This document shows positions 1 through 6,959 of a DNA stretch of 9,929 bases, piece after piece. A model generated the notes under the pieces. That model saw only the letters and a program-made list of their open reading frames with translations. It had not been told where the DNA came from and did not search any database. The position numbers were made by a program, and so were the translations under genes. Origin of the DNA: Pseudomonadota bacterium. GTDB taxonomy: Bacteria; Desulfobacterota; JADFVX01. The stretch spans positions 1 to 9,929 of the forward strand of contig JADFVM010000261.1 of the NCBI GenBank assembly GCA_015222555.1, written 5' to 3'. The first letter of the stretch is position 1. Each line of letters opens with the position of its first letter.

Positions 1-627
1 GACTACGACTATAAACCGGACATTACCCTTATGAGCCCCTTCTATTTCGGTTTCCTGAAGCTGAATTCAACGATTATCAGAAATACCATCGACTTCATGG
101 CCAACCATCTCTGGGATCCCGAACTTGGCATGCTCCAGAGATACCTTCCCTTTACCGAAGATGTTCACACGCACATCCATGCTGGCAACGGACCATGGCT
201 CCAGTATACGGCCATACTGGCCAGGTATTATTATAAGATAGGTGAATTAAAACTGGCCGATAAAATTCTCAGCGAAATTGATCTCTACAAAACCGAGGAA
301 GGTTTTATCCCTGAACATCTGAGCACATACAAACGCTTTGAGGAGTTCATGAAGCTGGAATGGAGCAGTGGTCTGGACTACAACAAAGAATTTTACAGGG
401 AAATCATGGTAGAAGATATCCCCTTTGATTACATACTTGAAGAATTAAATAACATGAAGCGCAGTTACGACGAAATCCTGGAAAGGCAAAAAGTGCACCC
501 CGAGGCTAAACATATTGTTTTCGCAGCCCCCCTGATGTGGTCCCATGTGGAATATGCAAAGGCACTCATTGCAAGACTTGACCTTCAACATTCCATGGAA
601 GAAATGGGCGAAGAGTCTTCAAGATAA
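1..627 (+). CDS. Glycoside hydrolase family 15 (glucoamylase-like) protein, C-terminal part
   Basis: The reading frame is open from the first base, so the 5' part lies outside the window; 208 residues are visible. GH15 enzymes are inverting (alpha/alpha)6-barrel hydrolases that release glucose from starch, glycogen-type glucans or trehalose. Three features support the call. First, a GNGPWLQYT helix followed by ARYYYKIGEL (about bases 190-255) resembles the GH15 G-x-PW substrate-binding helix. Second, IPEHLS has its Glu codon at 313-315, in the position of the family's general-base Glu. Third, APLMWSHVEYAKAL (about 526-567) matches the usual PLxWSHAEY helix near the GH15 C-terminus. About 70 residues, rich in charged amino acids, separate the Glu from PLMWSH, which is longer than in the GH15 enzymes I remember. 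Substrate cannot be told. The protein could be a phosphorylase-kinase-like relative, but the barrel family looks secure. Confidence 0.72.
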   Translation, partial: DYDYKPDITLMSPFYFGFLKLNSTIIRNTIDFMANHLWDPELGMLQRYLPFTEDVHTHIHAGNGPWLQYTAILARYYYKIGELKLADKILSEIDLYKTEEGFIPEHLSTYKRFEEFMKLEWSSGLDYNKEFYREIMVEDIPFDYILEELNNMKRSYDEILERQKVHPEAKHIVFAAPLMWSHVEYAKALIARLDLQHSMEEMGEESSR

Positions 628-741
628 GCCCTTCCCGCACCTTAAAACGGGACAAACCAATCCACCTAAATATTTGAACGAATCTTTCTGACAATATCTC
701 CATCTTAATGGCAGAGTAAAAAATTTGTAAAGGAGAGATTA

Positions 742-975
742 ATGTCACTGATTTTATATCATTTCGACAGCTGTTACTTTTGTGCAAAGGTGAGAAACGT
801 TGCCGGCGAGCTTGGAATGGAAATGGAAATGAGAGATATAATGGAAAACCCGGCTTTTCGTGATGAATTAATGTCACTTGCTGGCAAAACCCAGGTGCCC
901 TGTCTTGCCATCGATGGCAAACCGATGCATGAGTCAGACGATATCGTTGATTATTTAAAGGCGCATTATTCGTAA
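742..975 (+). CDS. Glutaredoxin-like thioredoxin-fold protein (CxxC)
   Basis: This 77-residue protein is probably a cytoplasmic thiol-disulfide oxidoreductase of the glutaredoxin / GST-N-terminal type. The active-site motif is C11-Y-F-C14 after a first beta strand (LILYHF). The fold-defining cis-proline is in T50-Q-V-P53. The glutathione-binding-like ESDDIVDYL (residues 64-72) closes the domain, which is the whole thioredoxin fold with nothing added. A third Cys (C54) directly follows the cis-Pro. The start is well supported: AAAGGAG at 729-735 lies 6 nt before the ATG, the best ribosome binding site in the window. The gap from the GH15 stop is 114 bp, holds only a weak CCCG/CGGG hairpin, and shows no clear promoter. 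Transcription could run on from the GH15 gene. Whether it uses glutathione, and its substrate, cannot be read from sequence. Confidence 0.85.
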   Translation: MSLILYHFDSCYFCAKVRNVAGELGMEMEMRDIMENPAFRDELMSLAGKTQVPCLAIDGKPMHESDDIVDYLKAHYS

Positions 976-992
976 AATCCTCGCGCCCGACA

Positions 993-1086
993 CCTGATTA
1001 ATGTAAGTGACATGGGCATAGTCCACTTTCAAATCAGGCTATCCTGACAATATTGATGAAAAGGCTTCACATATTCTATTATTGTC
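993..1086. repeat. Overlapping short inverted repeats upstream of polA
   Basis: The 205-bp gap between the glutaredoxin gene and polA contains several interlocking inverted repeats. CCTGATT (993-999) pairs with AATCAGG (1032-1038). TCAGG (1034-1038) pairs alternatively with CCTGA (1043-1047) over a 4-nt loop. GACAATA (1046-1052) pairs with TATTGTC (1080-1086). They overlap and so are mutually exclusive. No T-tract follows, so none is a convincing intrinsic terminator. They may be weak transcript ends or chance in AT-rich DNA. Confidence 0.3.
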
Positions 1087-1095
1087 CTTAAATCA

Positions 1096-1124
1096 TTGAC
1101 CTGTAGATAGTTCAAAGATATACT
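1096..1124 (+). promoter_or_regulatory. Sigma-70-type promoter for polA
   Basis: TTGACC (1096-1101, 5/6 to the -35 consensus) and TATACT (1119-1124, 5/6 to the -10) are separated by exactly 17 bp. Transcription would start near 1131, giving a leader of about 50 nt before the polA ATG at 1181. That leader has no Shine-Dalgarno sequence near the start codon. A second -10-like box, TATTAT (1168-1173), sits 7 nt before the ATG but has no matching -35. Confidence 0.62.
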
Positions 1125-1180
1125 CCTCAAAGTCCAGCCCATTAACGTTCCTATTAATTTCTTAGTTTATTATTCATTAC

Positions 1181-3868
1181 ATGTCTGAAAACAATGTACA
1201 GGCTGTCCCCAGGAAGAAACTCTTCCTCATAGACGGCAGTTCTTATATCTACAGAGCCTTTTTCGCCCTTCCTTATCTGAGCAATTCCAAAGGGCTGCCG
1301 ACAAACGCCGTTTATGGCTTTACCTCCATGCTTTTAAAAGTGATTAGAGAAAAGAATCCAGACTATCTCGCTGTAACCTTTGATGCAAAAGGGCCCACCT
1401 TCCGCCACGAAGTTTATAAAGAATATAAAGCCAACCGCTCTGCCATGCCTGACGCCCTAATCCCACAGATACCTTACATCCATAGGGTAGTAGAAGGTTT
1501 TAATCTGCCCGTTTTAATGCAACAAGGCGTGGAGGCCGATGACATTATCGGAACAATGGCGAAGAAAGCCGAAGATGCGGGAATTGAGGTGATCATAATC
1601 ACAGGGGACAAGGACATGATGCAGCTGGTTTCTCCCAATGTGACCATTCTCGATACAATGAAAGACATTACCATTGACGCTGACGCTGTAAGAGAACGGT
1701 TTGGTGTCACGCCTGAAAGAGTGATCGACTTCTTAGGGCTCATGGGCGACAGTTCCGACAATATTCCCGGCGTTCCCGGAGTGGGGGAGAAAACAGCAAA
1801 AAAACTGCTCACTGAATATGGCTCTATGGACAACCTCTATTCACATATAGGAGAGATAAAAGGCAAATTGAGAGAAAAGCTGGAAGATAACCGGGATCTC
1901 GCCTATTTAAGCAGGGAACTGGCAACAATCAGATGTGAACTCGATTTTGAGGTGAAAACTGACGAGCTTACACTGAGCGAACCTGACACGGGGAAGTTAA
2001 GAGAACTATTCAAGGAACTTGAGCTTTCCCGTTTTCTCAAAGACCTGGCCCCACGGGCATCGCTTTCAAGAGAAGATTACCACCTGCTTATGACATTGGA
2101 GGAAATAAAATCGGTATTGGAAAGAGTGAATGAAGAGACTCTTTTATCCATTGACCTTGAAACGACGTCCCTCAATACTCAGGAGGCTGAAATTGTAGGT
2201 ATCTCACTCTCCTTCAAAGCCCATGAAGCATTTTATATTCCTATGGGCCACTCCTATGATGAAGCACCCGAGCAACCTGCCTTGAAGGATGTTCTTGATC
2301 TATTAAGACCAATTTTGAATAACGGGAAGATCCGAAAAACAGGTCATAACCTGAAATATGATTTTTCAGTTTTCAAAAAATATGATGAAAGCATAAAGGG
2401 CATCTACTGCGACACAATGATCGCCTCCTACTTACTTAATCCGACCCGTCATTCACATTCACTGGATGAAGTTTCAAGAGAATACCTGGACCATGAAATG
2501 ATGTCTTACAAAGAGGTTGTAGGCGACCCCAAAAAGGTTACCTTTGATCAAGTCTCAATTAATAAAGCCCTGGTTTATGCCGCAGAGGATGCCGATGCCG
2601 TTTACCTCTTGTCGGAGATGCTTTTGCCAAAGCTGGAAAGCGATGGATTTACGGGCCTCTTTCATCAGGTGGAAATGCCGCTCCTTGAAGTCCTGGCAGA
2701 GATGGAAATGACAGGAGTAAAGATTGACAGTGAATTGCTGGGCAGAATGTCTTCGGAACTAAATCAGAGCATGGACAAGCTTATCTCCAGGATTTATGAA
2801 ATTGCAGGTGAGGAATTTAATATTAATTCGCCCAAACAGCTTGCCGTTATTCTTTTTGAAAAGCTAAACCTGCCCAAAGGGAAAAAGACAAAAACAGGTT
2901 ATTCTACAAACAACGAAGTCTTAACAAACCTGGCAGAGCATCATGAACTTCCTTCCCTCATTTTAGAGTACCGGTCGCTTGCCAAGCTTAAATCCACCTA
3001 CATTGATGCCCTGCCAAAGATGATTAACGAAAGAACAGGAAGGGTCCATACAAGCTATAACCAGACGGTCACTGCAACGGGGAGATTATCCTCCAGTAAT
3101 CCCAACCTGCAAAATATCCCCATAAAAACAGACCTGGGTAAAAAGATCAGAGAGGCCTTTATTCCCGAGAAAGGCTCTTCCCTTATTGCGGCAGATTATT
3201 CTCAAGTGGAATTAAGGATCATGGCGCATCTGTCGGGCGATGATGTTCTTATACAGTCTTTTTCAAAGGGAGAAGACATTCACAGAAGAACGGCATCGGA
3301 TATCTTCGGTATCTTCCCTGCTTTGGTGACAGACCAGATGAGGCGTGAGGCCAAAGTCGTCAACTTTGGAATAATGTATGGAATGGGTCCCTTCAGCCTT
3401 TCAAAAGAACTTGGCGTGAGCCTGAAAGTCGCCAAGGCCTATATAGAAGGCTATTTTGACAAATACAAAGCGGTAAAAGACTTCATGAATGCATCCATTG
3501 AAAGCACAAGAGAGAAGGGATATGTAACAACCATTATGAACAGGAGATGTTATATCCCAGAGATAAATGCAGGCAATATGAATCAGCGACAATTCGCTGA
3601 AAGGGTGGCAATCAATGCACCTATTCAGGGAAGCGCCGCCGATATCATCAAGGTAGCCATGGTGAATATCTTCAGACGATTAAATAAAGAGGGACTAAAA
3701 TCAAAGATGATCATGCAGGTTCATGATGAACTTGTTTTTGAAGTGCCTGAAAATGAGACTGATATCATGCAAGAACTGATCAGGGAAGAGATGGAAGGCG
3801 TGGTCCAACTTAAGGCCCCACTCCTTGTAGATATCGGTATTGGCAGGAATTGGGCTGAAGCGCATTAG
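1181..3868 (+). CDS. polA: DNA polymerase I
   Basis: A full-length 895-residue family A DNA polymerase. It fills gaps and removes RNA primers in lagging-strand replication and excision repair. Residues ~10-275 form the 5'-3' nuclease (FEN) domain: LFLIDGS (D18), EADDIIGT, TGDKD, and the helix-hairpin-helix stretch beginning GLMGDSSDNIPG. Residues ~305-485 form the proofreading exonuclease with all motifs present: D325/E327 (Exo I, DLET), D394 (Exo II, HNLKYD), Y466/D470 (Exo III, YAAED). Residues ~490-895 are the polymerase: motif A AADYSQVELR (D672), motif B from R721 to Y733 (R721, K725, F729, Y733), motif C QVHDELVFEV (D849, E850). Phe at 729, equivalent to E. coli F762, predicts normal discrimination against dideoxynucleotides. 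All three activities should therefore be functional. The ATG at 1181 lacks a Shine-Dalgarno sequence, but the FEN domain starts only about 13 residues in and no better start is seen. Confidence 0.97.
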   Translation: MSENNVQAVPRKKLFLIDGSSYIYRAFFALPYLSNSKGLPTNAVYGFTSMLLKVIREKNPDYLAVTFDAKGPTFRHEVYKEYKANRSAMPDALIPQIPYIHRVVEGFNLPVLMQQGVEADDIIGTMAKKAEDAGIEVIIITGDKDMMQLVSPNVTILDTMKDITIDADAVRERFGVTPERVIDFLGLMGDSSDNIPGVPGVGEKTAKKLLTEYGSMDNLYSHIGEIKGKLREKLEDNRDLAYLSRELATIRCELDFEVKTDELTLSEPDTGKLRELFKELELSRFLKDLAPRASLSREDYHLLMTLEEIKSVLERVNEETLLSIDLETTSLNTQEAEIVGISLSFKAHEAFYIPMGHSYDEAPEQPALKDVLDLLRPILNNGKIRKTGHNLKYDFSVFKKYDESIKGIYCDTMIASYLLNPTRHSHSLDEVSREYLDHEMMSYKEVVGDPKKVTFDQVSINKALVYAAEDADAVYLLSEMLLPKLESDGFTGLFHQVEMPLLEVLAEMEMTGVKIDSELLGRMSSELNQSMDKLISRIYEIAGEEFNINSPKQLAVILFEKLNLPKGKKTKTGYSTNNEVLTNLAEHHELPSLILEYRSLAKLKSTYIDALPKMINERTGRVHTSYNQTVTATGRLSSSNPNLQNIPIKTDLGKKIREAFIPEKGSSLIAADYSQVELRIMAHLSGDDVLIQSFSKGEDIHRRTASDIFGIFPALVTDQMRREAKVVNFGIMYGMGPFSLSKELGVSLKVAKAYIEGYFDKYKAVKDFMNASIESTREKGYVTTIMNRRCYIPEINAGNMNQRQFAERVAINAPIQGSAADIIKVAMVNIFRRLNKEGLKSKMIMQVHDELVFEVPENETDIMQELIREEMEGVVQLKAPLLVDIGIGRNWAEAH

Positions 3869-3925
3869 TACCTTAGAAGTTATTTTCTGCGTTTTTCTGG
3901 CAGAAAACAACTTTGTGAAGGTACT
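3867..3925. repeat. Long imperfect hairpin starting at the polA stop codon
   Basis: AGTACCTT (3867-3874) pairs with AAGGTACT (3918-3925), AAGTT (3877-3881) with AACTT (3909-3913), and TTTTCTGC (3883-3890) with GCAGAAAA (3900-3907). This gives 21 pairs in one stem with small internal loops and a 9-nt apical loop. The left arm begins inside the polA TAG stop. No T-tract follows on either strand, so it is not a classical intrinsic terminator. It may be a 3'-end-stabilising hairpin on the polA mRNA, a factor-dependent end, or a small palindromic repeat. Confidence 0.55.
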
Positions 3926-3948
3926 TATCCAGTTCATCTGGGCTAGAC

Positions 3949-3981
3949 AAAAAAAATGCAGGGCAATAAATATGCCCTGCA
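3949..3981 (-). terminator. Intrinsic terminator of the GIY-YIG gene
   Basis: TGCAGGGCA (3957-3965) pairs perfectly with TGCCCTGCA (3973-3981) around the 7-nt loop ATAAATA. On the minus strand this 9-bp stem is followed directly by eight T residues (complement of A3949-3956). That is the standard rho-independent layout for transcription leftward from the gene at 4057-4530, 76 bp after its stop. On the plus strand the sequence that follows is not T-rich enough to expect efficient termination of polA. Confidence 0.85.
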
Positions 3982-4056
3982 CATAAATTTAATCGATATT
4001 TACTCAATTTTAATGAAGCAACTCAACATTTAAGGGCCTGCCTACCCTTACAATAT

Positions 4057-4530
4057 TTAACAGGCGGAACTTTCTTGTTCGCCCTCGTCCTCATCTTCAT
4101 TAAATACAACATGTTCACTAACCACTTCAAAGGTACTGACCAATAGCCCTGTCTTACCGGCAATCTCCATTTCCGTATCTTCAAAGGGAAACAGATCCTT
4201 ATATTTATCATTTAAAGGCGGCGCCTGTTCGTAAATAATGGCTGCCATCGCCATTTCCCTGTTGGGGCCTTCCACTGGAGCAAAGGCAAAAAAGAGTTCA
4301 CTTTTCTCGCCACACGCGCCTTTCCATTCCTCAAATTTTTCATGACCATTAACACTTTCGCCTACATTGTCCGCTTCACCGACATAAATAAGCTTTTCCA
4401 GATGCACACTCTTGGTCTCTTCATCATAGAGTCCTTCATAAACCATATAGATTCCGGACTGTTTCGGTAATTTCTCCATACTTCTTTCAATCCAGAAACC
4501 ATCAAAATCGAGAAAAATCCTTTTAGCCAT
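4057..4530 (-). CDS. GIY-YIG-fold protein, possibly catalytically altered
   Basis: A 157-residue protein. GIY-YIG domains are usually Mg-dependent DNA endonucleases. Visible landmarks in order: SGIYMVY (G26-I27-Y28), LIYVGEADN (Y49-V50-G51), a helix region containing NGHEKFEEW, then AAIIYEQAPPLN with E101 as the expected metal-binding Glu and N107 following. The acidic tail (residues ~137-154) is almost all Glu/Asp and may be disordered. The family normally has an Arg in the helix after YIG (pattern D-N-x-x-x-R); here the aligned residue appears to be S59, codon AGT at 4354-4356. Loss of this Arg would predict weak or no nuclease activity, unless R91 or another residue compensates. I recall a stand-alone family of similar length with an FPF-type C-terminal motif (FPFEDTE, 114-120), without known function. 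Start: AAGGGAG (4537-4543) lies 6 nt upstream on the minus strand. The gene is convergent to polA, divergent from the deacetylase gene, and ends at its own terminator. Confidence 0.75.
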   Translation of the reverse strand: MAKRIFLDFDGFWIERSMEKLPKQSGIYMVYEGLYDEETKSVHLEKLIYVGEADNVGESVNGHEKFEEWKGACGEKSELFFAFAPVEGPNREMAMAAIIYEQAPPLNDKYKDLFPFEDTEMEIAGKTGLLVSTFEVVSEHVVFNEDEDEGEQESSAC

Positions 4531-4790
4531 TTTTTACTCCCTTACTGTTTAATTTAGTGTCCTATTTCCCGCACTCCATGCCAAGGGGAATGAACCCCAT
4601 ATGTCAAAAGCAGTTGCGGAGAAACTTCGTATAATAACATACAAGAACCTTTTATATCAATATTCACTTTCATTTTTTTTGATATGGCAATAAATAGATC
4701 TGTTGACTTTTACCGTTCAATCGATCATCAATAATCGAATTCCAGGCCGTTTCAGGAGCGACTTAGGCCTAAAATAATTTAATCTTTTTC

Positions 4791-4819
4791 TTGCCTTTTA
4801 ATAGCAGGACAAATACAAT
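4791..4819 (+). promoter_or_regulatory. Promoter for the deacetylase gene, close to its start codon
   Basis: TTGCCT (4791-4796, 4/6) and TACAAT (4814-4819, 5/6) are separated by 17 bp. The -10 ends only 8 nt before the ATG at 4828, so the transcript should begin at or within a few nt of the start codon. That agrees with the absence of any Shine-Dalgarno sequence there. The rest of the 297-bp divergent gap (4531-4790) holds no gene I can support. It has a TTGACT at 4703 without a good -10, and on the minus strand a TTGACA at 4607-4602, also without a good -10. Confidence 0.5.
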
Positions 4820-4827
4820 TATCACCC

Positions 4828-6063
4828 ATGTCAGATGCACTGGATATAGAAGAGACCCAAGGGATTGCTAACGAGAAAGTTAATGCTAACAACAGGTGCG
4901 TCAGGGGAAAACTCTATTTTGAAAATGAAAAAATGGATAAGCCAGATGACCCCTATTTTTGCTCATCACCATGCCTTGAGTGGTATAAAGGCAATCCCCT
5001 TTGTTTGAAAAAAGAGAAGTTTAACATCCTTCAATCGACACGGAAACTGGTCCTCCTCGCTGATTTCGTTATTGTCTTTATCATCGTAGCATTTGCCCTG
5101 TTATCCTACCTGTCTGTTTCTTACCGACATCCCAAAAAAAACCACTCGGCGTCAGCAGTTCAAAAAATTCATCCTCAAGTGGCAAAAACCTCTGAAATAG
5201 AAGCGGGATCTCCAGTCTTAAATAAAGAGGTGGAAATCCCATCGGTAAGGATGTTGCAAATACCAAAACAGGCAGCATCACTCCCGGGGAAAAAAGAAGT
5301 CATGAAAGCATCCGCCTCTAAAAGGGTGGTTAAAAAGCACACAAGGTTGAACAGCATCTCACAAGTCAAAGGGGTAGGGAAAAGACTATCCATCACCTTT
5401 GATGGAGGATGGAGTGATGGCTCTGCCAATGAAATACTTGATGTGCTCAAAAGAAAGGAAATAAAAACAACTTTTTTCCTGGCCGGATCCTTTATTAAAA
5501 GATATCCCCATACCGTTAAAAGAATCGTAGCCGAAGGTCACGAAGTCGGCAATCATACCTTAACCCATCCCCATCTGACCACCTATTCTCTAGACAAAAA
5601 ACATATGACAAGACCGGGCATTGGCTTCGAAGTTCTGAAAAAAGAGCTTGAAGAAACAGCTTCACTTTTTAAAACTGTCACAGCCACTGAAATGATCCCC
5701 TACTGGCGTGCACCCTATGGTGAAATTAATGCTGAAATTCTTCAGTGGGCATCAAAAATGGGTTATCAACATGTTGGCTGGACTGTAGATTACAAGGCAA
5801 AAAGGAGTATGGATAGCCTTGACTGGGTGGCTGATAAAAGCTCCTCCTTGTATCTGACGGCAGATCAGATTAAAGACCGCCTCCTTGCCTTTGCCGATCA
5901 GAAGGAGAGCGCCAGCGGAGGGATTGTACTGATGCACCTGGGCACGGAACGAGAGGAAGACATTCTTCACGAAAAGCTGGAAGATATTATTGACAGTTTC
6001 ATTGCTAAAGGCTATGAAGTCGTCCCCTTTTCAAACCTCATCAAGGTTAAAAAGGCAGGATAA
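4828..6063 (+). CDS. Membrane-anchored NodB-type polysaccharide deacetylase with Cys-containing N-terminus
   Basis: A 411-residue carbohydrate esterase 4 family protein, likely acting outside the inner membrane on peptidoglycan or exopolysaccharide N-acetyl groups. Order: a ~72-residue N-terminal segment with four Cys (C24, C45, C49, C59); one transmembrane helix (~74-96); a Lys/Ser-rich linker (~98-180); then the NodB domain (~185-408). NodB motifs: 1 TFDGG (D192, catalytic base position), 2 HTLTH (H243, H247, metal ligands), 3 RAPYG (R294-G298), 4 GWTVD (W318, D321), 5 LMHLG (H370, catalytic acid position). The second Asp of the usual TFDDG, a metal ligand, is Gly193. TFDGG seems to mark a subgroup I have seen in deltaproteobacterial proteins ending in LMHLGT, so it may be a lineage trait rather than decay. 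The ATG has no Shine-Dalgarno sequence; M36 is an alternative start that would remove C24. A TauE/SafE gene follows after 20 bp. Confidence 0.88.
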   Translation: MSDALDIEETQGIANEKVNANNRCVRGKLYFENEKMDKPDDPYFCSSPCLEWYKGNPLCLKKEKFNILQSTRKLVLLADFVIVFIIVAFALLSYLSVSYRHPKKNHSASAVQKIHPQVAKTSEIEAGSPVLNKEVEIPSVRMLQIPKQAASLPGKKEVMKASASKRVVKKHTRLNSISQVKGVGKRLSITFDGGWSDGSANEILDVLKRKEIKTTFFLAGSFIKRYPHTVKRIVAEGHEVGNHTLTHPHLTTYSLDKKHMTRPGIGFEVLKKELEETASLFKTVTATEMIPYWRAPYGEINAEILQWASKMGYQHVGWTVDYKAKRSMDSLDWVADKSSSLYLTADQIKDRLLAFADQKESASGGIVLMHLGTEREEDILHEKLEDIIDSFIAKGYEVVPFSNLIKVKKAG

Positions 6064-6083
6064 GAGCACCTCACCTTTTCTGC

Positions 6084-6866
6084 GTGCCTACCCCTATGGA
6101 ATATCTCATTATCTGCAGTGCTGCCCTTTTTGCATCCACACTGACCCTCTTTTCCGGATTTGGCGTTGGCTCACTTTTAATGCCTGTATTCGCCCTCTTC
6201 TTTCCCCTTGACCTAGCCGTCGCCCTCACTGCCGTCGTTCACTTTCTAAACAATCTCTTTAAACTGGCGCTTCTGGGAAGACATGCTCACATAAGCACTG
6301 TTTTAAAATTCGGCCTGCCTGCCATATTTTCTGCCTTCTTCGGAGCATGGCTCCTCTTATGGCTTTCTGATCTGTCACCCTTGATGAGCTATTCCATCTC
6401 AGGGCATCAGTTTTATATCATGCCCGTAAAATTAATTATTGCCATTCTCATGGCATTTTTTGCCATTTTCGAACTCTTGCCTGATTTTGCAGGGCTATCC
6501 ATTCAAAGGAAGCATCTCCCTCTAGGCGGCATATTAAGCGGTTTCTTCGGCGGCCTTTCCGGCCATCAGGGCGCCATGCGCAGCGCCTTTCTAATCCGTT
6601 GTAATTTATCGAAGGAAGGGTTTATCGCCACAGGTGTGGTCATCGCCTGCATGGTGGATATTACACGACTTACTGTTTACAGTACGGGGCTGCTGGAGAA
6701 GGTAAGTGGCAACGGGCTGCTTGTCACTGCTGCGACCCTTTCCGCTTTTGCAGGGGCCTTCATAGGGAGAAAACTACTCAAAAAGGTAACTCTGCACTCA
6801 ATTCAGGTCATTGTGTCGACAATGCTTTTTGGAATTGCTGTTGGCCTGGGCACTGGAATAATTTAA
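6084..6866 (+). CDS. TauE/SafE family integral membrane transporter
   Basis: A 260-residue (from GTG) inner-membrane protein of the TauE/SafE (COG0730) family, whose characterised members export sulfite, sulfoacetate and related anions. About seven to eight hydrophobic segments are visible (roughly 6-28, 31-55, 72-95, 112-132, 146-165, 178-200, 211-230, 238-258). Family-typical stretches are SGFGVGSLLMPVFALFFPLD in the first repeat and the GGLSGHQGAMRSAFLI region (156-171) opening the second. Length is normal, so the gene is complete. Two starts are possible: GTG at 6084 or ATG at 6096, four codons later; neither has a Shine-Dalgarno sequence. The ATG would give an N-terminus entering the first helix almost at once. 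The 20-32 bp gap after the deacetylase gene, without a promoter or terminator, suggests co-transcription and translational coupling. The substrate cannot be deduced, and no sulfur-metabolism gene is visible nearby. Confidence 0.88.
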   Translation: MPTPMEYLIICSAALFASTLTLFSGFGVGSLLMPVFALFFPLDLAVALTAVVHFLNNLFKLALLGRHAHISTVLKFGLPAIFSAFFGAWLLLWLSDLSPLMSYSISGHQFYIMPVKLIIAILMAFFAIFELLPDFAGLSIQRKHLPLGGILSGFFGGLSGHQGAMRSAFLIRCNLSKEGFIATGVVIACMVDITRLTVYSTGLLEKVSGNGLLVTAATLSAFAGAFIGRKLLKKVTLHSIQVIVSTMLFGIAVGLGTGII

Positions 6867-6888
6867 AACAGAATTTTCGACTCACACT

Positions 6889-6916
6889 TTGTAAAATATA
6901 TCGGTTATGCTATTCT
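6889..6916 (+). promoter_or_regulatory. Extended -10 promoter for the pyrophosphatase gene
   Basis: TGC immediately before TATTCT (6911-6916) forms an extended -10 (TGnTATTCT). A weak -35, TTGTAA (6889-6894), lies 16 bp upstream. The start would be near 6923, giving a leader of about 37 nt. The leader contains GGAG (6940-6943), but this is 16 nt from the ATG and so too far to be a standard ribosome binding site. Confidence 0.45.
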
Positions 6917-6959
6917 ATTATTTTTCTAATTAACTATCTGGAGCACAACAATTAAAACG

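Noticed and set aside
674..700. Possible promoter TTGAAC/TATCTC before the glutaredoxin gene.
   Set aside because: The spacer is only 15 bp and the -10 match is poor, so I could not support it.
4579..4607. Possible minus-strand promoter for the GIY-YIG gene: TTGACA (4607-4602), or TTGGCA with a downstream GACACT; also a sigma-54-like TTGGCATGGAGTGC.
   Set aside because: No acceptable -10 lies at 16-18 bp from TTGACA. GACACT matches only 3 of 6. The GG-to-GC distance is 10, not the 12 required for sigma-54.
5990..6211. A 73-codon plus-strand frame bridging the deacetylase and TauE/SafE genes.
   Set aside because: It overlaps both real genes in another frame and its translation shows no domain.
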